A stretch of DNA of 64,000 nt from Ustilago trichophora (taxonomy: Eukaryota; Basidiomycota; Ustilaginomycetes; Ustilaginales; Ustilaginaceae): assembly GCA_900323505.1 (NCBI GenBank), contig OOIN01000005.1:930001-994000 (forward strand), in the 5' to 3' direction. Both the position numbers and the translations under genes were made by a program. The notes below the pieces were generated by a model. That model saw only the letters and a program-made list of their open reading frames with translations, was not told the DNA's origin and made no database searches. Shown here one piece after another: positions 52,962-63,619 of the stretch. Within the stretch, counting starts at the first letter, position 1. Every line of letters begins with the position of its first letter.

Positions 52962-53822
52962 ATGCTGCGGCACTCTATCCGCATCAGTTTCTCAGTCGCA
53001 ATCCGACCTCGGCCTATCACGAAACGGTTTCCAGGATCACAGCTGCGAATACTACACAACAGCAATCTAGCCTCGATGGCACGGAAGTCGGCGCGGGCAA
53101 TTGCGGCTGCCGAAGCAGCAAGCACCTCACACACCCCCGATACTGAAGGTGATTCCAGTAAAGTCCTGCTCTCCGACCTGAGCCCCAAGTCATGCCTCAC
53201 GTGTGGCAGGGTGATCACACCACGAGCCAAATGGGCCAAAGACTGGGCCGGTATCAAGTACTGCTCTGATCGATGTCGAACGACTCGGCCTGGGAGAATG
53301 GTGGTCAGATTCATCTCTGAAGGTGACTCGGCCGTCTTAGATGGGCTTGTTGGGGTCAAGACGGATGGGCAAAATGGGGAGGTTAGCCTTGATGTGGAGA
53401 CGTTCGTCGAAAGTGTTCTTCTTGATGTGGCAGGGAAGAAAAGCGCCACTCTGGAAGATGTTCAGGAGAGGATCAAGGAGCTACTCAAGAACGCTTCGAT
53501 ACCGGTTGAGGCGGATCGACAGAGAAAGGAGGGCTCGAGCGATGCAGAATCCGGCTCAGATGATAAAGAGCAAGTAAGCGAAAAAGGTTCACACCCGCTG
53601 TGGAAGGCTCTTGACAGTCCACCTGGCTTTAGAGAGAGGGTGAGGAGGGCAGCACGGCGTCTAGCGCTTGGTCTCACTCACGATTCGGATGCCAAGCAGA
53701 CCGATATCATCACCACAGATCGAGGGTCGTTAGAACTGACACAGGGAGGAAAAGTCTTGCGAACAGTTCAAGATCTATCTTTTGCAAAAGGCGTCATTCA
53801 AATCCAGCGCAAGAAACAGTAA
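52962..53822 (+). CDS. DUF2256 plus DUF3253 protein
   Basis: A 286-residue protein with a DUF2256 zinc knuckle, CLTCGRVITPRAKWAKDW followed by YCSDRC (about 90-115), and a C-terminal DUF3253 winged-helix-like domain (LEDVQERIKELL, then FRERVRRAARRLALGL, ITTDRGSLELTQGGKVL). These domains co-occur in bacteria and fungi; function is unknown. Two starts are possible: the ATG at 52962 gives a basic, acid-free N-terminus (MLRHSIRISFSVAIRPRPIT) like a mitochondrial presequence, and the ATG at 53076 (MARKSARAIAAAEAA) gives a cytosolic form. I list the longer one. The linker is Ser/Asp/Glu-rich. Single exon; converges on the aldo-keto reductase gene. Confidence 0.75.
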   Translation: MLRHSIRISFSVAIRPRPITKRFPGSQLRILHNSNLASMARKSARAIAAAEAASTSHTPDTEGDSSKVLLSDLSPKSCLTCGRVITPRAKWAKDWAGIKYCSDRCRTTRPGRMVVRFISEGDSAVLDGLVGVKTDGQNGEVSLDVETFVESVLLDVAGKKSATLEDVQERIKELLKNASIPVEADRQRKEGSSDAESGSDDKEQVSEKGSHPLWKALDSPPGFRERVRRAARRLALGLTHDSDAKQTDIITTDRGSLELTQGGKVLRTVQDLSFAKGVIQIQRKKQ

Positions 53823-53944
53823 GGTACTCGACATATGATACGTTGCATCTCAAAGTCTTTTCTTCTTCTTCTCATTTCTCATCGATCTGATTGTGAATGA
53901 GCCTGGGCTACAGTATTTAGACGGAGTGGCTGCGTAAGAGCTCT

Positions 53945-54925
53945 TTAGACGTTGGAAAATCCGACATCCCAACCCATCTCTTCCATCGTCCAACCCAAGA
54001 TGGTACCCTTTTCCTTGTTGAGCACCGATACATTTGTCCTCGTGTGTCTCTTGGGATCCTTTGAGATGTTATCCACCTGTTTCATCTCTTCATCGCTGAG
54101 CTTGAGCAAGGTAATGTTCTGTTTCATCCTCTTCTCGTTTGTCGACTTGGGAGCCACCGATACACCGCGCTGGACGTTCCAGCTCAGGGCAACGTTTGCA
54201 GCCGTGGTGTCGTGCTTCTGAGCGATCTCGTTGAGATCCTTGTCTTCGTGAATTGCCGTGCTATACTGACCCAAGGGACTGTAGGCGGTAATGTGGATGT
54301 TCTTTTCCTTGCAGTATTCGACCAGTTTCTGATCGGGCAGATAGGGGTGGGTTTCGACCTGGTTGACTGCGGGGACGACTTTGGCAGTCTTGAGAAGGGT
54401 TTCGAGATTCTGGATGCTAAAGTTGCTAACTCCGATGGCTTTGACTTTACCTTTGTGGCTGTTGAGGAAGATGTCTTCCATCTTTGCCCAGGTCTCGTTA
54501 AATGTGGGACCAAGCTCCTTTTGAGACTCGAGACCGAAGCTTTCGCCCGTGCCAAAATTTCCCTCGGGAGAGGTAAATCCTTGAGGCCAGTGCAAGAGCC
54601 AAAGGTCGATATAGTCGACATTAAGCTTGTTGAAAGAGTTTTCGAATTCTTTGACCGGATCGTGGACTCCTCCGGGTCGAAGCTTGGTGGTGACAAAGAT
54701 GTCCGAGCGAGGAACACCAGAGTCACGAACGGCTTGACCGACTTCGGTCTCGTTGGCATATCCGGTAGCCGTGTCAAGATGACGGTAGCCAAGCTTGATG
54801 GCGGTCACAAGAGCAGAGACGAGTGAGTTGTCCTGCCCAGCGCCAGGCTGGCCTTGCCAGCAGCCCATACCAACGGATGGGATCTTGGCGCCCGTGTTGA
54901 GCGTGAACGAGGGAATGTCTGCCAT
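53945..54925 (-). CDS. Aldo-keto reductase
   Basis: NADPH-dependent aldehyde/ketone reductase of the AKR superfamily (AKR3-like, as yeast Gcy1/Ypr1), 326 residues. The catalytic tetrad is complete: D51 and Y56 (HLDTATGYANE), K81 (TTKLRPG) and H112 (WLLHWPQG). Other signatures are IGVSNFS, NQVETHPYLPD and, for NADPH binding, APKSTNEKRMKQN. The C-terminal loop that sets substrate choice (TILGWTMEEMGWDVGF) is divergent. Cytosolic, no targeting signal. ATG at 54925 follows the usual spacing to the first strand. Single exon, strongly biased codons. Confidence 0.92.
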   Translation of the reverse strand: MADIPSFTLNTGAKIPSVGMGCWQGQPGAGQDNSLVSALVTAIKLGYRHLDTATGYANETEVGQAVRDSGVPRSDIFVTTKLRPGGVHDPVKEFENSFNKLNVDYIDLWLLHWPQGFTSPEGNFGTGESFGLESQKELGPTFNETWAKMEDIFLNSHKGKVKAIGVSNFSIQNLETLLKTAKVVPAVNQVETHPYLPDQKLVEYCKEKNIHITAYSPLGQYSTAIHEDKDLNEIAQKHDTTAANVALSWNVQRGVSVAPKSTNEKRMKQNITLLKLSDEEMKQVDNISKDPKRHTRTNVSVLNKEKGTILGWTMEEMGWDVGFSNV

Positions 54926-55300
54926 TGTGAATTTACTATGAGGAGGGTTTGACGATGGAGATGATGGTGTTCGGCAAAGTGGCTGAGTGGATTCTTGTCA
55001 GTGCTCTTGTAGCCTCCCGATGTACACAGGACAGTGGGCTGTGTGGCTTGCATCACGGCGAGGGAGAAAACTCCACTTTTTAGTTTGCTGTTGCTCTCGG
55101 CAGCGCGTCATGACTTCAAAGATGCATCGGCCGTAACGGTGCATTGCCGTAAGCGATATACAACTTGATCAAATTCGACGATCCTTCACAACCACTGCTC
55201 ACTACTCAGCTTCACAGTCATAGCCGATATCTAATTGTTGTGCTACTGCCACTCTTAAGCAGAAAGACAAAATTCAGGCTGTAGAGCTGGATACATTGTG
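54926..55300. other. Intergenic: promoter of the aldo-keto reductase
   Basis: About 375 bp between two minus-strand genes; nothing further recognised. Confidence 0.6.
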
Positions 55301-56254
55301 CTACCACGCTGTCAAAGTCTGCTCCGCCTTCCAGAAGCCACCCTTCTGCAACGTCTCAAAGCCGTGCACTGTACCTGGCTCTACACAAACGTACTTCTTC
55401 CAGCCGCCCTCCTCCAAATCTCCAATTGTCTTGTTCCCTTCCTCTGCGCAGTTCCATACCACAGTGTCCTTCAGCTCCTTTGACCTTGTGACTTCAACGC
55501 CCTTGCCCATCCTACCTAATGGATCCTGCAAAAGGCTTGCGTTGTAGACAACCTTGACGTCTCTTGGCGCTTCTCCGAGAGGGGTAGTGTTGTGCCTGCC
55601 GACGTGGACACGATCGATAGGCTTAGCATCGGTGGTAAAGTTGTCCGTGTCGAGCTGGGCTTCTTCGCCGCCGAGCACTTTGTCGATGTAGTGCATTCCT
55701 TTGAGGCCTTGAACAGAGGCCTTTGTGGAGTCAGGTACGAGGAGGTAGTTGTGCAAGAGCGCATGGAAGGGCAGATCTCCCTCTCCGTCTACGTAGTGCA
55801 CTTTGAGCTCGCACTGCAGAGTATTTGGAGACAGCGTCACTGTATACTGCAAAACAGTCTCAAACGGCCAGACAGCCTTGATCTCGGGCTTGTCTTTGGT
55901 ACGCAATTCCAAGGTCACAGCGGCTCTATCCTCTTCATCGACGCGGGGGACGTGTGTGGAGATGGCCCAGTCGTTATCGCGTGCAAACCCGTGCTTGCCG
56001 AGCTTCTTGATAAGCTCTGGTGCATCAGAGTGGTCCTTGGGAGCGCCAAATACGGGGAAGACGATGGGAATGCCGCCTCGAATGGCAGCACTGCCGTCAA
56101 GAGCGGCTTTGGAAGAAAGAAAAAGACGCTCGCTACCTCCAGCTGCTTTCCACGAAGTGACGGTAGCACCAAAGAGGCGAACTTCGGCAGAAGCCTTAGA
56201 CTTGGGCAGCTCGAGATGCACCGTCGTGTTGTCGTTGATCAGATTGACGGGCAT
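55301..56254 (-). CDS. Glucose-6-phosphate 1-epimerase
   Basis: Aldose 1-epimerase superfamily enzyme of the YMR099C type, interconverting alpha- and beta-glucose-6-phosphate in the cytosol. 317 residues, close to the yeast 297. Features: RLFGATVTSWK, LFLSSKAALDGSAAIRGGIPIVFPVFG (wording typical of this group), then KHGFARDNDW with catalytic His at 88 and the LPFHALLHNY block with His at 164 and 168. The conserved CVEPGTVHGF near 290 supplies the Glu. ATG at 56254. Single exon. Upstream sequence reads divergently into the disordered protein gene at 57223. Confidence 0.93.
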   Translation of the reverse strand: MPVNLINDNTTVHLELPKSKASAEVRLFGATVTSWKAAGGSERLFLSSKAALDGSAAIRGGIPIVFPVFGAPKDHSDAPELIKKLGKHGFARDNDWAISTHVPRVDEEDRAAVTLELRTKDKPEIKAVWPFETVLQYTVTLSPNTLQCELKVHYVDGEGDLPFHALLHNYLLVPDSTKASVQGLKGMHYIDKVLGGEEAQLDTDNFTTDAKPIDRVHVGRHNTTPLGEAPRDVKVVYNASLLQDPLGRMGKGVEVTRSKELKDTVVWNCAEEGNKTIGDLEEGGWKKYVCVEPGTVHGFETLQKGGFWKAEQTLTAW

Positions 56255-57222
56255 GGTGACGGACGATGTGGTGACTGTTGAGAAGAAAAAAAGGTGAAGA
56301 GGGAAAAAGAGGATTGTAATACTTTAGGTCGGGAGTGACTGTAGAGGTCAGCCATGCCAAGCGGTCCGAATCCGAGGATCACTTGGCTCGAGCGTCAATC
56401 GTTGCGGACCAACCATAGTTGGCGCATCGCCGATACTGTTGATCATCTTGCTAGGGTGTTTCCCGATATACATAAATTTGAACACTGTTGAGCCAAACTC
56501 CAATTCCGAGACACAAACCACAACAAGCAGCAATTTCAATCGACGCGTCTGATTTTCAAACTGGTAAAGTGCAGTTTTGTATGCGAAGCCCCTGAGCGTG
56601 AGTGTTTTTTGTTTTGGACAGCCAAACTTGACAGCTCCCTTACACGAGCTTGCTTTTAGACGGTCGGGTTCGTACAAGGTTCAGCTACAGCTGCACATTG
56701 ATGGATTGAACACTAAACAGAAGAAAGAGTAGAGCGAGGTTCTATGATGTGGGTTCGAGGACAAACAAAGGCAGCGTATGACGGAGGGATGGAGCAAGGC
56801 ATGCAGCGTAGATCGGTGAGAACAGCACTTGTGCATGCTTTTGCATGCATATGTACATACGTCCAGTCCCTGCCGCAACACTCGACCCTTTCTCTCCTGC
56901 CTGTTTTGGCAAGGGAAAGTGACGCTATCACACTCCTCGACCTGTGTATCGGAGTTCATCTCCCATCTCTTCGAGACAAAGCCCGCTCGGTTCTGTGCAC
57001 CCACTCTAATTTCGCTATTGCCAACACCCTAGAGGCTTACAGTAGTTAGATGCAAGTGCGCTTCCAGACCCAACTTAGAGCTTGAATCGATGCGACCCCC
57101 TGAGTGTGCCCTTCACTCCACATTTGCAGCTTGCCTTCTGTCCTTCCATCCACCATCTTCCACAAACAACCTTGCCCCTCCACCAACCCTTTTATCTATA
57201 CTTTTACCATATCACCTTAGCG
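56255..57222. other. Divergent promoter region
   Basis: About 970 bp between the epimerase and the disordered protein gene. The downstream frame is open back to 57082, but the leader is CT-rich and its translation is not protein-like. No gene seen. Confidence 0.6.
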
Positions 57223-59265
57223 ATGCCTTCCAAGCTGGCCTCAGCGTCGGGGTCGATGTCGACCCCACCTCCGAAGAAGAAGAGGGGCGGCTTCTTTGGT
57301 TGTCGATCCAAGCATGCCCTCGACTCTCTGCCTCGTAACGCTCGAGGCGAAAACGCTGCTATCAACCGCCTCCAAGCACGAAACGTCTTCCCTCCGCAGC
57401 AGCATACACCGCAGGCTTCAGATTCTTCCACCTCCACAGCGGCCGTCACCCCGCTCACTGAAGAAAAGGGCTTACTAAAGCTTGCTGAGCTCAACAGTAC
57501 TGCCTCTTTGCCACAGTCCCAGCCTGTCTCAATGAAGCCGCTATACGCGCAAGAAGTGGTGGAAGGATGCGAAGCGACCGAGTTGGGAACGTACACATAC
57601 CACGATGAAGAGGACCAAGAGAATGAAACCGAAGAAGAGGCACGCGATATTCTTCCTGATGGTGTACCCCTTTCGCCACCATCCCGACCCAACACTCCTG
57701 GTGCGGTACGCAGTCTCAGCGTTACCAGTAAAACAGGTCGCATCAAGCGCTCGCTCAGCCTCAAGAGGAGCGGCAGCAGTGCCAGTGCCAAACTCATCGC
57801 CCGTGCACCACCCGTCAGCTCGGCTGATTTTGCTAATCTTCCAGCGTCATCGAGCTCCGGCTCAGATATCGCCGGGATGAGCGACGGAGATATGGCAAGC
57901 ATCAGAAAGGCAAGAGGTCGCCACCAGGCTGGATTGGGGCATCACCATGTTATCCCGGATATCAGCGAGGACGAGTATCTTGCGCTTGACAATGTGCCCA
58001 TCCCGCCAAGTACGATTCCCACCGCAGTGACACAAGTATCTGCGGAGGCGAGCACACCAAAGAGGCGGGCGATGGCGGTCGCGATGCCAGACTCAGACAG
58101 TATGAGGGCGGTAGCAGCAGCGTTGGAAGGATCCACCGAGTCAGTACGATTTCAGCCTGGACCTTCGGTGAGCACACCAAAGGTGGAACCTCCTTCACCC
58201 ACCAAAGATGCATACATCGCAGAAATTCGCAGTCAGCGAGGAGAAGGGAGTGAAGATACCGTGTCCGACCTTCCTCGAGGGTTCTGGGACGCACCTCCTG
58301 AAGGCGAAGAGTCGGGTCCGGGTAGAAACATTCCCTTCCAATACGTCACCAACCTTGCCCGTCCTGTTTCTATCGCCTCCTTGCGATCCCTTGCCTGTCC
58401 AAACACCCCGCCACGCACTTCTTCGCGTCCTACATCACCAAATGGAACATACGGTGGCCTGCGCTCCACCAAGTCTTTCTCCGTCTCGCCACTGAAGAAG
58501 CAAGCAACGTTTAACGGTTTTCCCCGCACCTTCTTCCCAGCAATCTCGACCCTCAAGCACTCGCCCAGCACAGCTTCGAACCAGTCCCGGCGCAAACCCG
58601 TACCCGAAGCTATACCCGCACTCGACTTTGAAAATCTTCACATTCAGCGTCAGCAGCGTAGCACCCCTCAGCACTCTCACGCCGAGGAAGAAGAGGAGGA
58701 GGACGAAATTGATATAGATCGTCAGCTTGCTGGTCACGCACCTAGTCGTTCTCATACATGCTCCAACTGTGGTGTGGTTGAAGAGTCTCGAGACTTTGCA
58801 GCCTTTGTCGCCAAGGGCAAAGCCTCGCGACGTACAAGCGTTAAACAGACCATCAAAGCTTCCACGCCCAATGTAGCTGCTGCGGGGTCGTTGAGGAAGA
58901 GCAAATCGATGCGTAATGACACGATTGGAGAGGGAACGCTCAAGAGGTGGGGGCTGGCAGAGGCTTTTCAGTCTGCAGCGACTGCAGCGGAGAAGGAGGA
59001 GGCGGCCATGGTCGTGGCCACAATTAAGAAGCAAAAGAAGATGGTCCCAGGTCCAGCTGGAGGGTATATCACTGATACGGCCAACATGCGATGGTGCAGC
59101 GCTCTGGACGAGATCAAGAAGGCGCTAGCTGTAGACATGGATGGTGAGGATGATAATGAGAAGGAGGAAGAGGAAAGAGTGCAGAAGGAGACTCAGATGG
59201 CGCTGGCTCAGGCTGACGCTGTTCTGGCCCGGCTGGGGGTAGAGACTTCAGACGATAGACGATGA
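57223..59265 (+). CDS. Large disordered protein, function unknown
   Basis: A 680-residue protein, mainly Ser/Pro/Thr-rich and predicted disordered. The N-terminus (MPSKLASASG, PPPKKKRGGFFGCRSKHAL) is basic with a Cys, so lipid or membrane attachment is conceivable. An RSLSVTSKTGRIKRSLSLKR segment near 200-225 has several Ser in kinase-like contexts. A CSNCGV knuckle lies near 510, after a Glu-rich run. The last 130 residues look helical (LKRWGLAEAFQSAATAAEKE, CSALDEIKKALAVDM, LAQADAVLARLGV) and are the best candidate for a folded part. I do not recognise a family. The ATG at 57223 is chosen because the upstream frame reads as leader. Single exon. Confidence 0.65.
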   Translation: MPSKLASASGSMSTPPPKKKRGGFFGCRSKHALDSLPRNARGENAAINRLQARNVFPPQQHTPQASDSSTSTAAVTPLTEEKGLLKLAELNSTASLPQSQPVSMKPLYAQEVVEGCEATELGTYTYHDEEDQENETEEEARDILPDGVPLSPPSRPNTPGAVRSLSVTSKTGRIKRSLSLKRSGSSASAKLIARAPPVSSADFANLPASSSSGSDIAGMSDGDMASIRKARGRHQAGLGHHHVIPDISEDEYLALDNVPIPPSTIPTAVTQVSAEASTPKRRAMAVAMPDSDSMRAVAAALEGSTESVRFQPGPSVSTPKVEPPSPTKDAYIAEIRSQRGEGSEDTVSDLPRGFWDAPPEGEESGPGRNIPFQYVTNLARPVSIASLRSLACPNTPPRTSSRPTSPNGTYGGLRSTKSFSVSPLKKQATFNGFPRTFFPAISTLKHSPSTASNQSRRKPVPEAIPALDFENLHIQRQQRSTPQHSHAEEEEEEDEIDIDRQLAGHAPSRSHTCSNCGVVEESRDFAAFVAKGKASRRTSVKQTIKASTPNVAAAGSLRKSKSMRNDTIGEGTLKRWGLAEAFQSAATAAEKEEAAMVVATIKKQKKMVPGPAGGYITDTANMRWCSALDEIKKALAVDMDGEDDNEKEEEERVQKETQMALAQADAVLARLGVETSDDRR

Positions 59266-59532
59266 AATAATCAAGATACCTGTACGATAGAATGACTTGC
59301 AAAGAACAATTGATGGACCTCTACCCCACGCCAAATCAAACTCGAGCAGCAGAGTGTTGAGTCAAAACGATAGTGGTATTAATGATAAAGATACGACCGA
59401 GCAGAGCTACTGCATGTGTACAAAGAAAGCCAAGAAGTGGGAGGGGAAATCAAACAGCCCAAAGGAAGAGGATGTGAAGAATACATAGAGAAAGGAAGGA
59501 AAGTGTAGGATTATTTTGTATGCGATACCATC

Positions 59533-61452
59533 TCAACGAGCGGTACCAGTGACATGCCTAACCTCGTCCTGCGTCGAAGCGACAGGCAGGTGAGCAGGCA
59601 CCTCGACAGGCGAGAAAGCTGGGCTTCCGGTGGAGTGCTTCTCATCGTGACCCTCTGCCGAAGAGGTGCTTGCGCGAGCCTCGACGTCGTCTTCGCCATA
59701 CATTGCGTTCCTCTCGTTCTCGAGCTGTTCCTGTCGCTCCTGAGCGAGCCTCTGGGTCTCCCTGCGACCCTCGAGGTAGAACTCGATCTCGTCCTCGGTC
59801 ATCTGCCAGAACTTGTAGTTGCCGTTCATGAGCTTTCTCATCCAAGGAGGGAGAATGGCCCAGATACCGGTGGTATCATCGTTGGCAGAGACCATGCGGG
59901 CACCCCAAGGCTCCTTCATGGTGTCCCAGCCGTCGGGAACGACGCGACCCTTGGTGAGCTTGAGGATGACCCAAGGGATGGCGTTGAGGGCAATGTAGCA
60001 GCAGATACCTGCGATAAGACCGTAGGCAATGTTGAAGAAGAGAGGGATACCAACAATGGTAACAAAGGCGGGAATAGCATCACCGACGTAAGACCAGTTG
60101 ACCTGGGCAGTGTTGGATGCCATCATGGAGCCGACAATGACCAAAGTCGAACCGGTAGCCCACGAGGGGAACGAGGCGAAAATGGGAGCAAAGAAGAGCG
60201 AGAGGAAGAACATGAATGCGATGACAAGACCGGTGATACCAGTACGGCCACCTTCTGCGATACCGGAGGCAGACTCGACGAAGGCGGTGTTGGGCGAGCA
60301 ACCGACGAGGGAGCCGATGGAGATGGCAACAGCATCGGAAAGGTAAGCAGCGGAAGAGCCCTCGAAGTCACCAGTGCGAGCGTCCATGAGACCAGCATGG
60401 CTGGCCATGGCGTACAGAGTACCGGTGGTGTCAAGCAAATCAATGTAGAGGAACGAGATGAGGGCGTACCAGACCTTGCCGTTGCTGTAGCCATTCCAGT
60501 CGATGTTCTTGGGACCAAGCAAACCGAGACCGTTCCAGTTGGCGACCTGCTTAAAGTAGTTGAAAGCGTCATCGCCCTGAGGGGTATGAGGGAAGAGGGT
60601 AACGGGGGTGTTTCGTGGCCAAGAGACGATCGAGACGAGGAGGATACCAATGAGGAAGGCACCCTTGACACGGTAGAGCAGCATGAGGGCGGTAAAGATA
60701 CCACCGAGCATGACACCGAGCCAGAGAGTGGGAGCCTGGAGCTTGTGGCTCATGCAGAAACCGGTGGTGGGGTCCTTGTACTCGGCAGGGCAGCCAGCAA
60801 GTCCGATAAGGTCGGAAGCGTTGCCACCGATAACACCGAGACCATTGGGACCGAGACCGATAAAGGCCAAGAAGATACCGATACCAGCACCGGTGCTAAG
60901 CTTGATGCTGTGGGGCAAGAGACGAGCGAGCCACTGACGAATACCAAAGAGCGAGAGGATGAAGAAAATCCAACCCTCGAGCCAGACAGCCGAGAGAGCC
61001 TGGCTATAAGGGATGATACCAGTACCAGCAGTGCCGACGATGGTGAAGGCAAAGTAGGCATTGACACCGAGACCGGGAGCAAGACCAAGGGGCATGTTGG
61101 CAAAGAGAGCCATCAGCAAGGTACCCACGCAGGCGGCGATGGCGGTGGAGAAGACGTAGTCACGCTGGAGGACAGCGGTGCACTGCTGATAGGCAGCGTC
61201 CTTGGCGCAAGTCGGGTCGGCGGCGGTGTTGGCGCACTCGCAAGGTCCTCCCGACGAGCTGAGGATGCTGGCGTTGACAGAAAGAATGTAGGCCATGGCA
61301 GCGAAGGTGACGAGACCGGCACGAATCTCGGTGAGGAAACGCGAGCCAGGTCGCGAGAGAGGGTGGCCGGAACCATCGAGTCGGAAGTAGTAACCGACGG
61401 GCGAGGTGGCCACCGCCCTGTTAAGGCTGTTGATGAGTTCTGGTACGCCCAT
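59533..61452 (-). CDS. AzgA-type purine (hypoxanthine/adenine/guanine) transporter
   Basis: Plasma-membrane purine/H+ symporter of the AzgA family, 639 residues. Family motifs: FLTEIRAGLVTFAAMAYILSVNA (38-60), MPLGLAPGLGVNAYFAFTIVG (120-140), DLLDTTGTL (338-346) and ESASGIAEGGRTG (393-405), which correspond to the substrate-binding segments. A Cys-containing extracellular loop (PCECANTAAD) is typical of fungal members. Fourteen-helix topology is expected by analogy. The C-terminal tail (about 560-639) is charged and ends HVTGTAR. The gene lacks TTA, CTA and TCA codons except possibly in the last seven positions. Single exon; ATG at 61452, shortly before the conserved block. It converges on the disordered protein gene. 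Confidence 0.93.
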   Translation of the reverse strand: MGVPELINSLNRAVATSPVGYYFRLDGSGHPLSRPGSRFLTEIRAGLVTFAAMAYILSVNASILSSSGGPCECANTAADPTCAKDAAYQQCTAVLQRDYVFSTAIAACVGTLLMALFANMPLGLAPGLGVNAYFAFTIVGTAGTGIIPYSQALSAVWLEGWIFFILSLFGIRQWLARLLPHSIKLSTGAGIGIFLAFIGLGPNGLGVIGGNASDLIGLAGCPAEYKDPTTGFCMSHKLQAPTLWLGVMLGGIFTALMLLYRVKGAFLIGILLVSIVSWPRNTPVTLFPHTPQGDDAFNYFKQVANWNGLGLLGPKNIDWNGYSNGKVWYALISFLYIDLLDTTGTLYAMASHAGLMDARTGDFEGSSAAYLSDAVAISIGSLVGCSPNTAFVESASGIAEGGRTGITGLVIAFMFFLSLFFAPIFASFPSWATGSTLVIVGSMMASNTAQVNWSYVGDAIPAFVTIVGIPLFFNIAYGLIAGICCYIALNAIPWVILKLTKGRVVPDGWDTMKEPWGARMVSANDDTTGIWAILPPWMRKLMNGNYKFWQMTEDEIEFYLEGRRETQRLAQERQEQLENERNAMYGEDDVEARASTSSAEGHDEKHSTGSPAFSPVEVPAHLPVASTQDEVRHVTGTAR

Positions 61453-63619
61453 TCTGATGAGTTTTTTCTAGCCCGATTCTAGCCCGAGAAAAGGTTGGGA
61501 TGTGGTGTCCGAGAAGGCTCCGTTGTGTAGATGATACAAGCCGACTCTCTAAGGGGTAAGAGAGTGGTCGAAGACTCGATGTCAATTAAGACTCGAGGGT
61601 CGATATTGAGTTTCCCGAAGGAGGAGGGTAAGATGATGAGGTGGTGAGAAGGTGAGGAACGGAAGGAAGGGAGGTAGGAAGGGAAGAAAGGTGAGCGTAT
61701 GTATGGATGCGGAGAGAGAGGGGAGAGAGAGAGAAACAGAGGCTCAAGTGGCAAGGGGGCGTTGAGGAGGAGCAGACGTTTCATTCGTCCCATTTTGGTC
61801 GAGCCACTGCAGAGATATCGAGCCAAGCGCGCGGAACCCATGTTCAACCATATTTGCGCTCTCTCTCCCACTCACTCGTCTGACAGGTGAGACCCTCAAA
61901 GCAAGAAGTTCGGGAGGGTCATCTTGGCTTGTACAAGCAGAACCAGGATGGGTGTGCATGAGAACAGAGGCAGATGCGTTTGGCAGACACGAAAAGAGAT
62001 TTGGACTCACGCCACTCTAAATCTATCAGCTGCATACCTCCCATGACCCACGACTCTCACAGTATCTGTGTGACATTTTGGTTGACAGAAACTGTGAGAC
62101 GCATTTTGAGGAAAATGAATTTCTTCTTAATAAAATTGAATAAAATAAAATAAGACAAAAATTAAAGGCCGATGGGACCCGCCACTACCATTTGCCTCAA
62201 CCCTTTCCCTTGCTTGCTTTATTGCCAAAGTCGACATTCGACTGCTCCCTTGACGGTTTGTCTCCTTTCCTCTGTCGGCTTTCTCTCGCCAAGGTATACA
62301 AAAGCGCTACTGCAAGATGGTTGCATGGATCGACCAAGGGGGGTTAAAGATTTCGGATCGAAAAGGTGCAGTTCGGAAGCTCTCTCACCGGCAGCTACAG
62401 AGTACGAGTTGTACCGGAATTCAGAGGTGAGAGAAGGAAAGAAAAAATGAAAGAAAAAAAAAGGAAACCTTCCTCGCACAGACTTTTTTTTTGTTAGGAA
62501 TTCAGGCTCAAACGGACTGCAAGAGTCTCGATTTTTAAACTTTGTATCCTCCCTCTTGCTTAGGCACTGTTTGACACTCGATTAAGTTTGTCTTTGTCTA
62601 CCACTTTCCGCAAGAACCTTTCGGCACTTGCTTCTGTTGCTCAGATTGAGTGTAACCACATTCAACACAAAGCCCTTGAGAGAGAACATCACTTCTGTTC
62701 ATCAATTAGCTGGGGAGAGCGGTGAGAGATCGGTCAAGCTCATCTCTTTTGCCTCCTTCTCTTGCACCTCGGCTATCAATCTAGTGTCACTTTGGCCAAA
62801 AACGCATGTGGTCCAGTGCTCGACCTCTCGGTTGGACAACAAGCGAGAGAGAGGCTGCTCTGCTCGATTTTTCTTTTAAAAAAAAAAAAAAATCTGTGAG
62901 CAACAGAAGATGAGTGCGCGTGGCTGCCGATGTTCTCTTCTTGAACAAACTGACTTTGAATCCGGCGAATTTTTGCCCGCATAGACGTGCGCCCGCGCGA
63001 CCGCTAGGCTCGATTTCCCCCCCCCTCTTTTGGTCGAGATAAACGAACAATCCTCTCCTTCCACCTTGCTCTCCTCTTTAAGCATGGGAGCCATGCATGT
63101 CCCGGCCGAACATTCAGAAGGTGTATGCGAGTCAAGTTGCCCACCTACCCGAATGAAGAATAGAGAATGATGGAGAACGAGGTTCGGTCAAAGCGGCCTC
63201 AAAAAAGCATCTGTAAGACATCCGTCCGAAGCCAGAACCAATGGTAAGATGGATGAGCAAACTATGCTATCTCTTTCGTCGTCGAATCAGCAACGCTTTC
63301 AGCAACGAAAACTGAGGAAAGAAAGGGTCGAGATGCGGTCTTTGAATCACAAACGTCCGACATTCGGCTTGTTTGCGTGTGCGAGTGTGTCACAGTAAAG
63401 ATGTCAAACAGGAAGAAAAAAAAATTGAAAAAAAATGATTTTTTCAGCAAGAAGAGGCTGGGAAAGTTATCGGCCGGGACGGCTCAGACGAAGGAGCGAC
63501 ACCATCAACAACTCCCACTTTAATCTACCACAACATCTGTACATGTGCAATACTGTAAGCATCATCGTCAACGTCCATAAGTTCGTGTTCCCTTATCTTT
63601 CAAGCGCCACAAAACGGCA
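61453..63619. other. Non-coding region upstream of the purine transporter
   Basis: About 2.2 kb. CT-rich (on the minus strand) leader next to the transporter start, an AT-rich block near 62119-62166, and homopolymer runs (A15 at 62878-62892). ORFs here translate leader or homopolymer tracts. No gene recognised. Confidence 0.55.

Noticed and set aside
56749..56760. GGTTCGAGG resembling a tRNA T-loop
   Set aside because: The flanking bases do not form a T-arm or acceptor stem and no A/B-box pair fits, so it is not a tRNA gene.
59554..61482. 642-codon open frame antisense to the AzgA transporter
   Set aside because: In register with the sense gene and rich in Glu/Asp/Gly/Thr repeats typical of complement translation; the sense gene has clear family motifs.
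61479..61871. 130-codon frame upstream of the AzgA gene
   Set aside because: Leu/Ser/Pro-rich translation of the pyrimidine-rich leader; no family pattern.
63262..63450. 62-codon minus-strand frame with a Phe-rich start
   Set aside because: It arises from A/T homopolymer tracts and has no protein-like composition.
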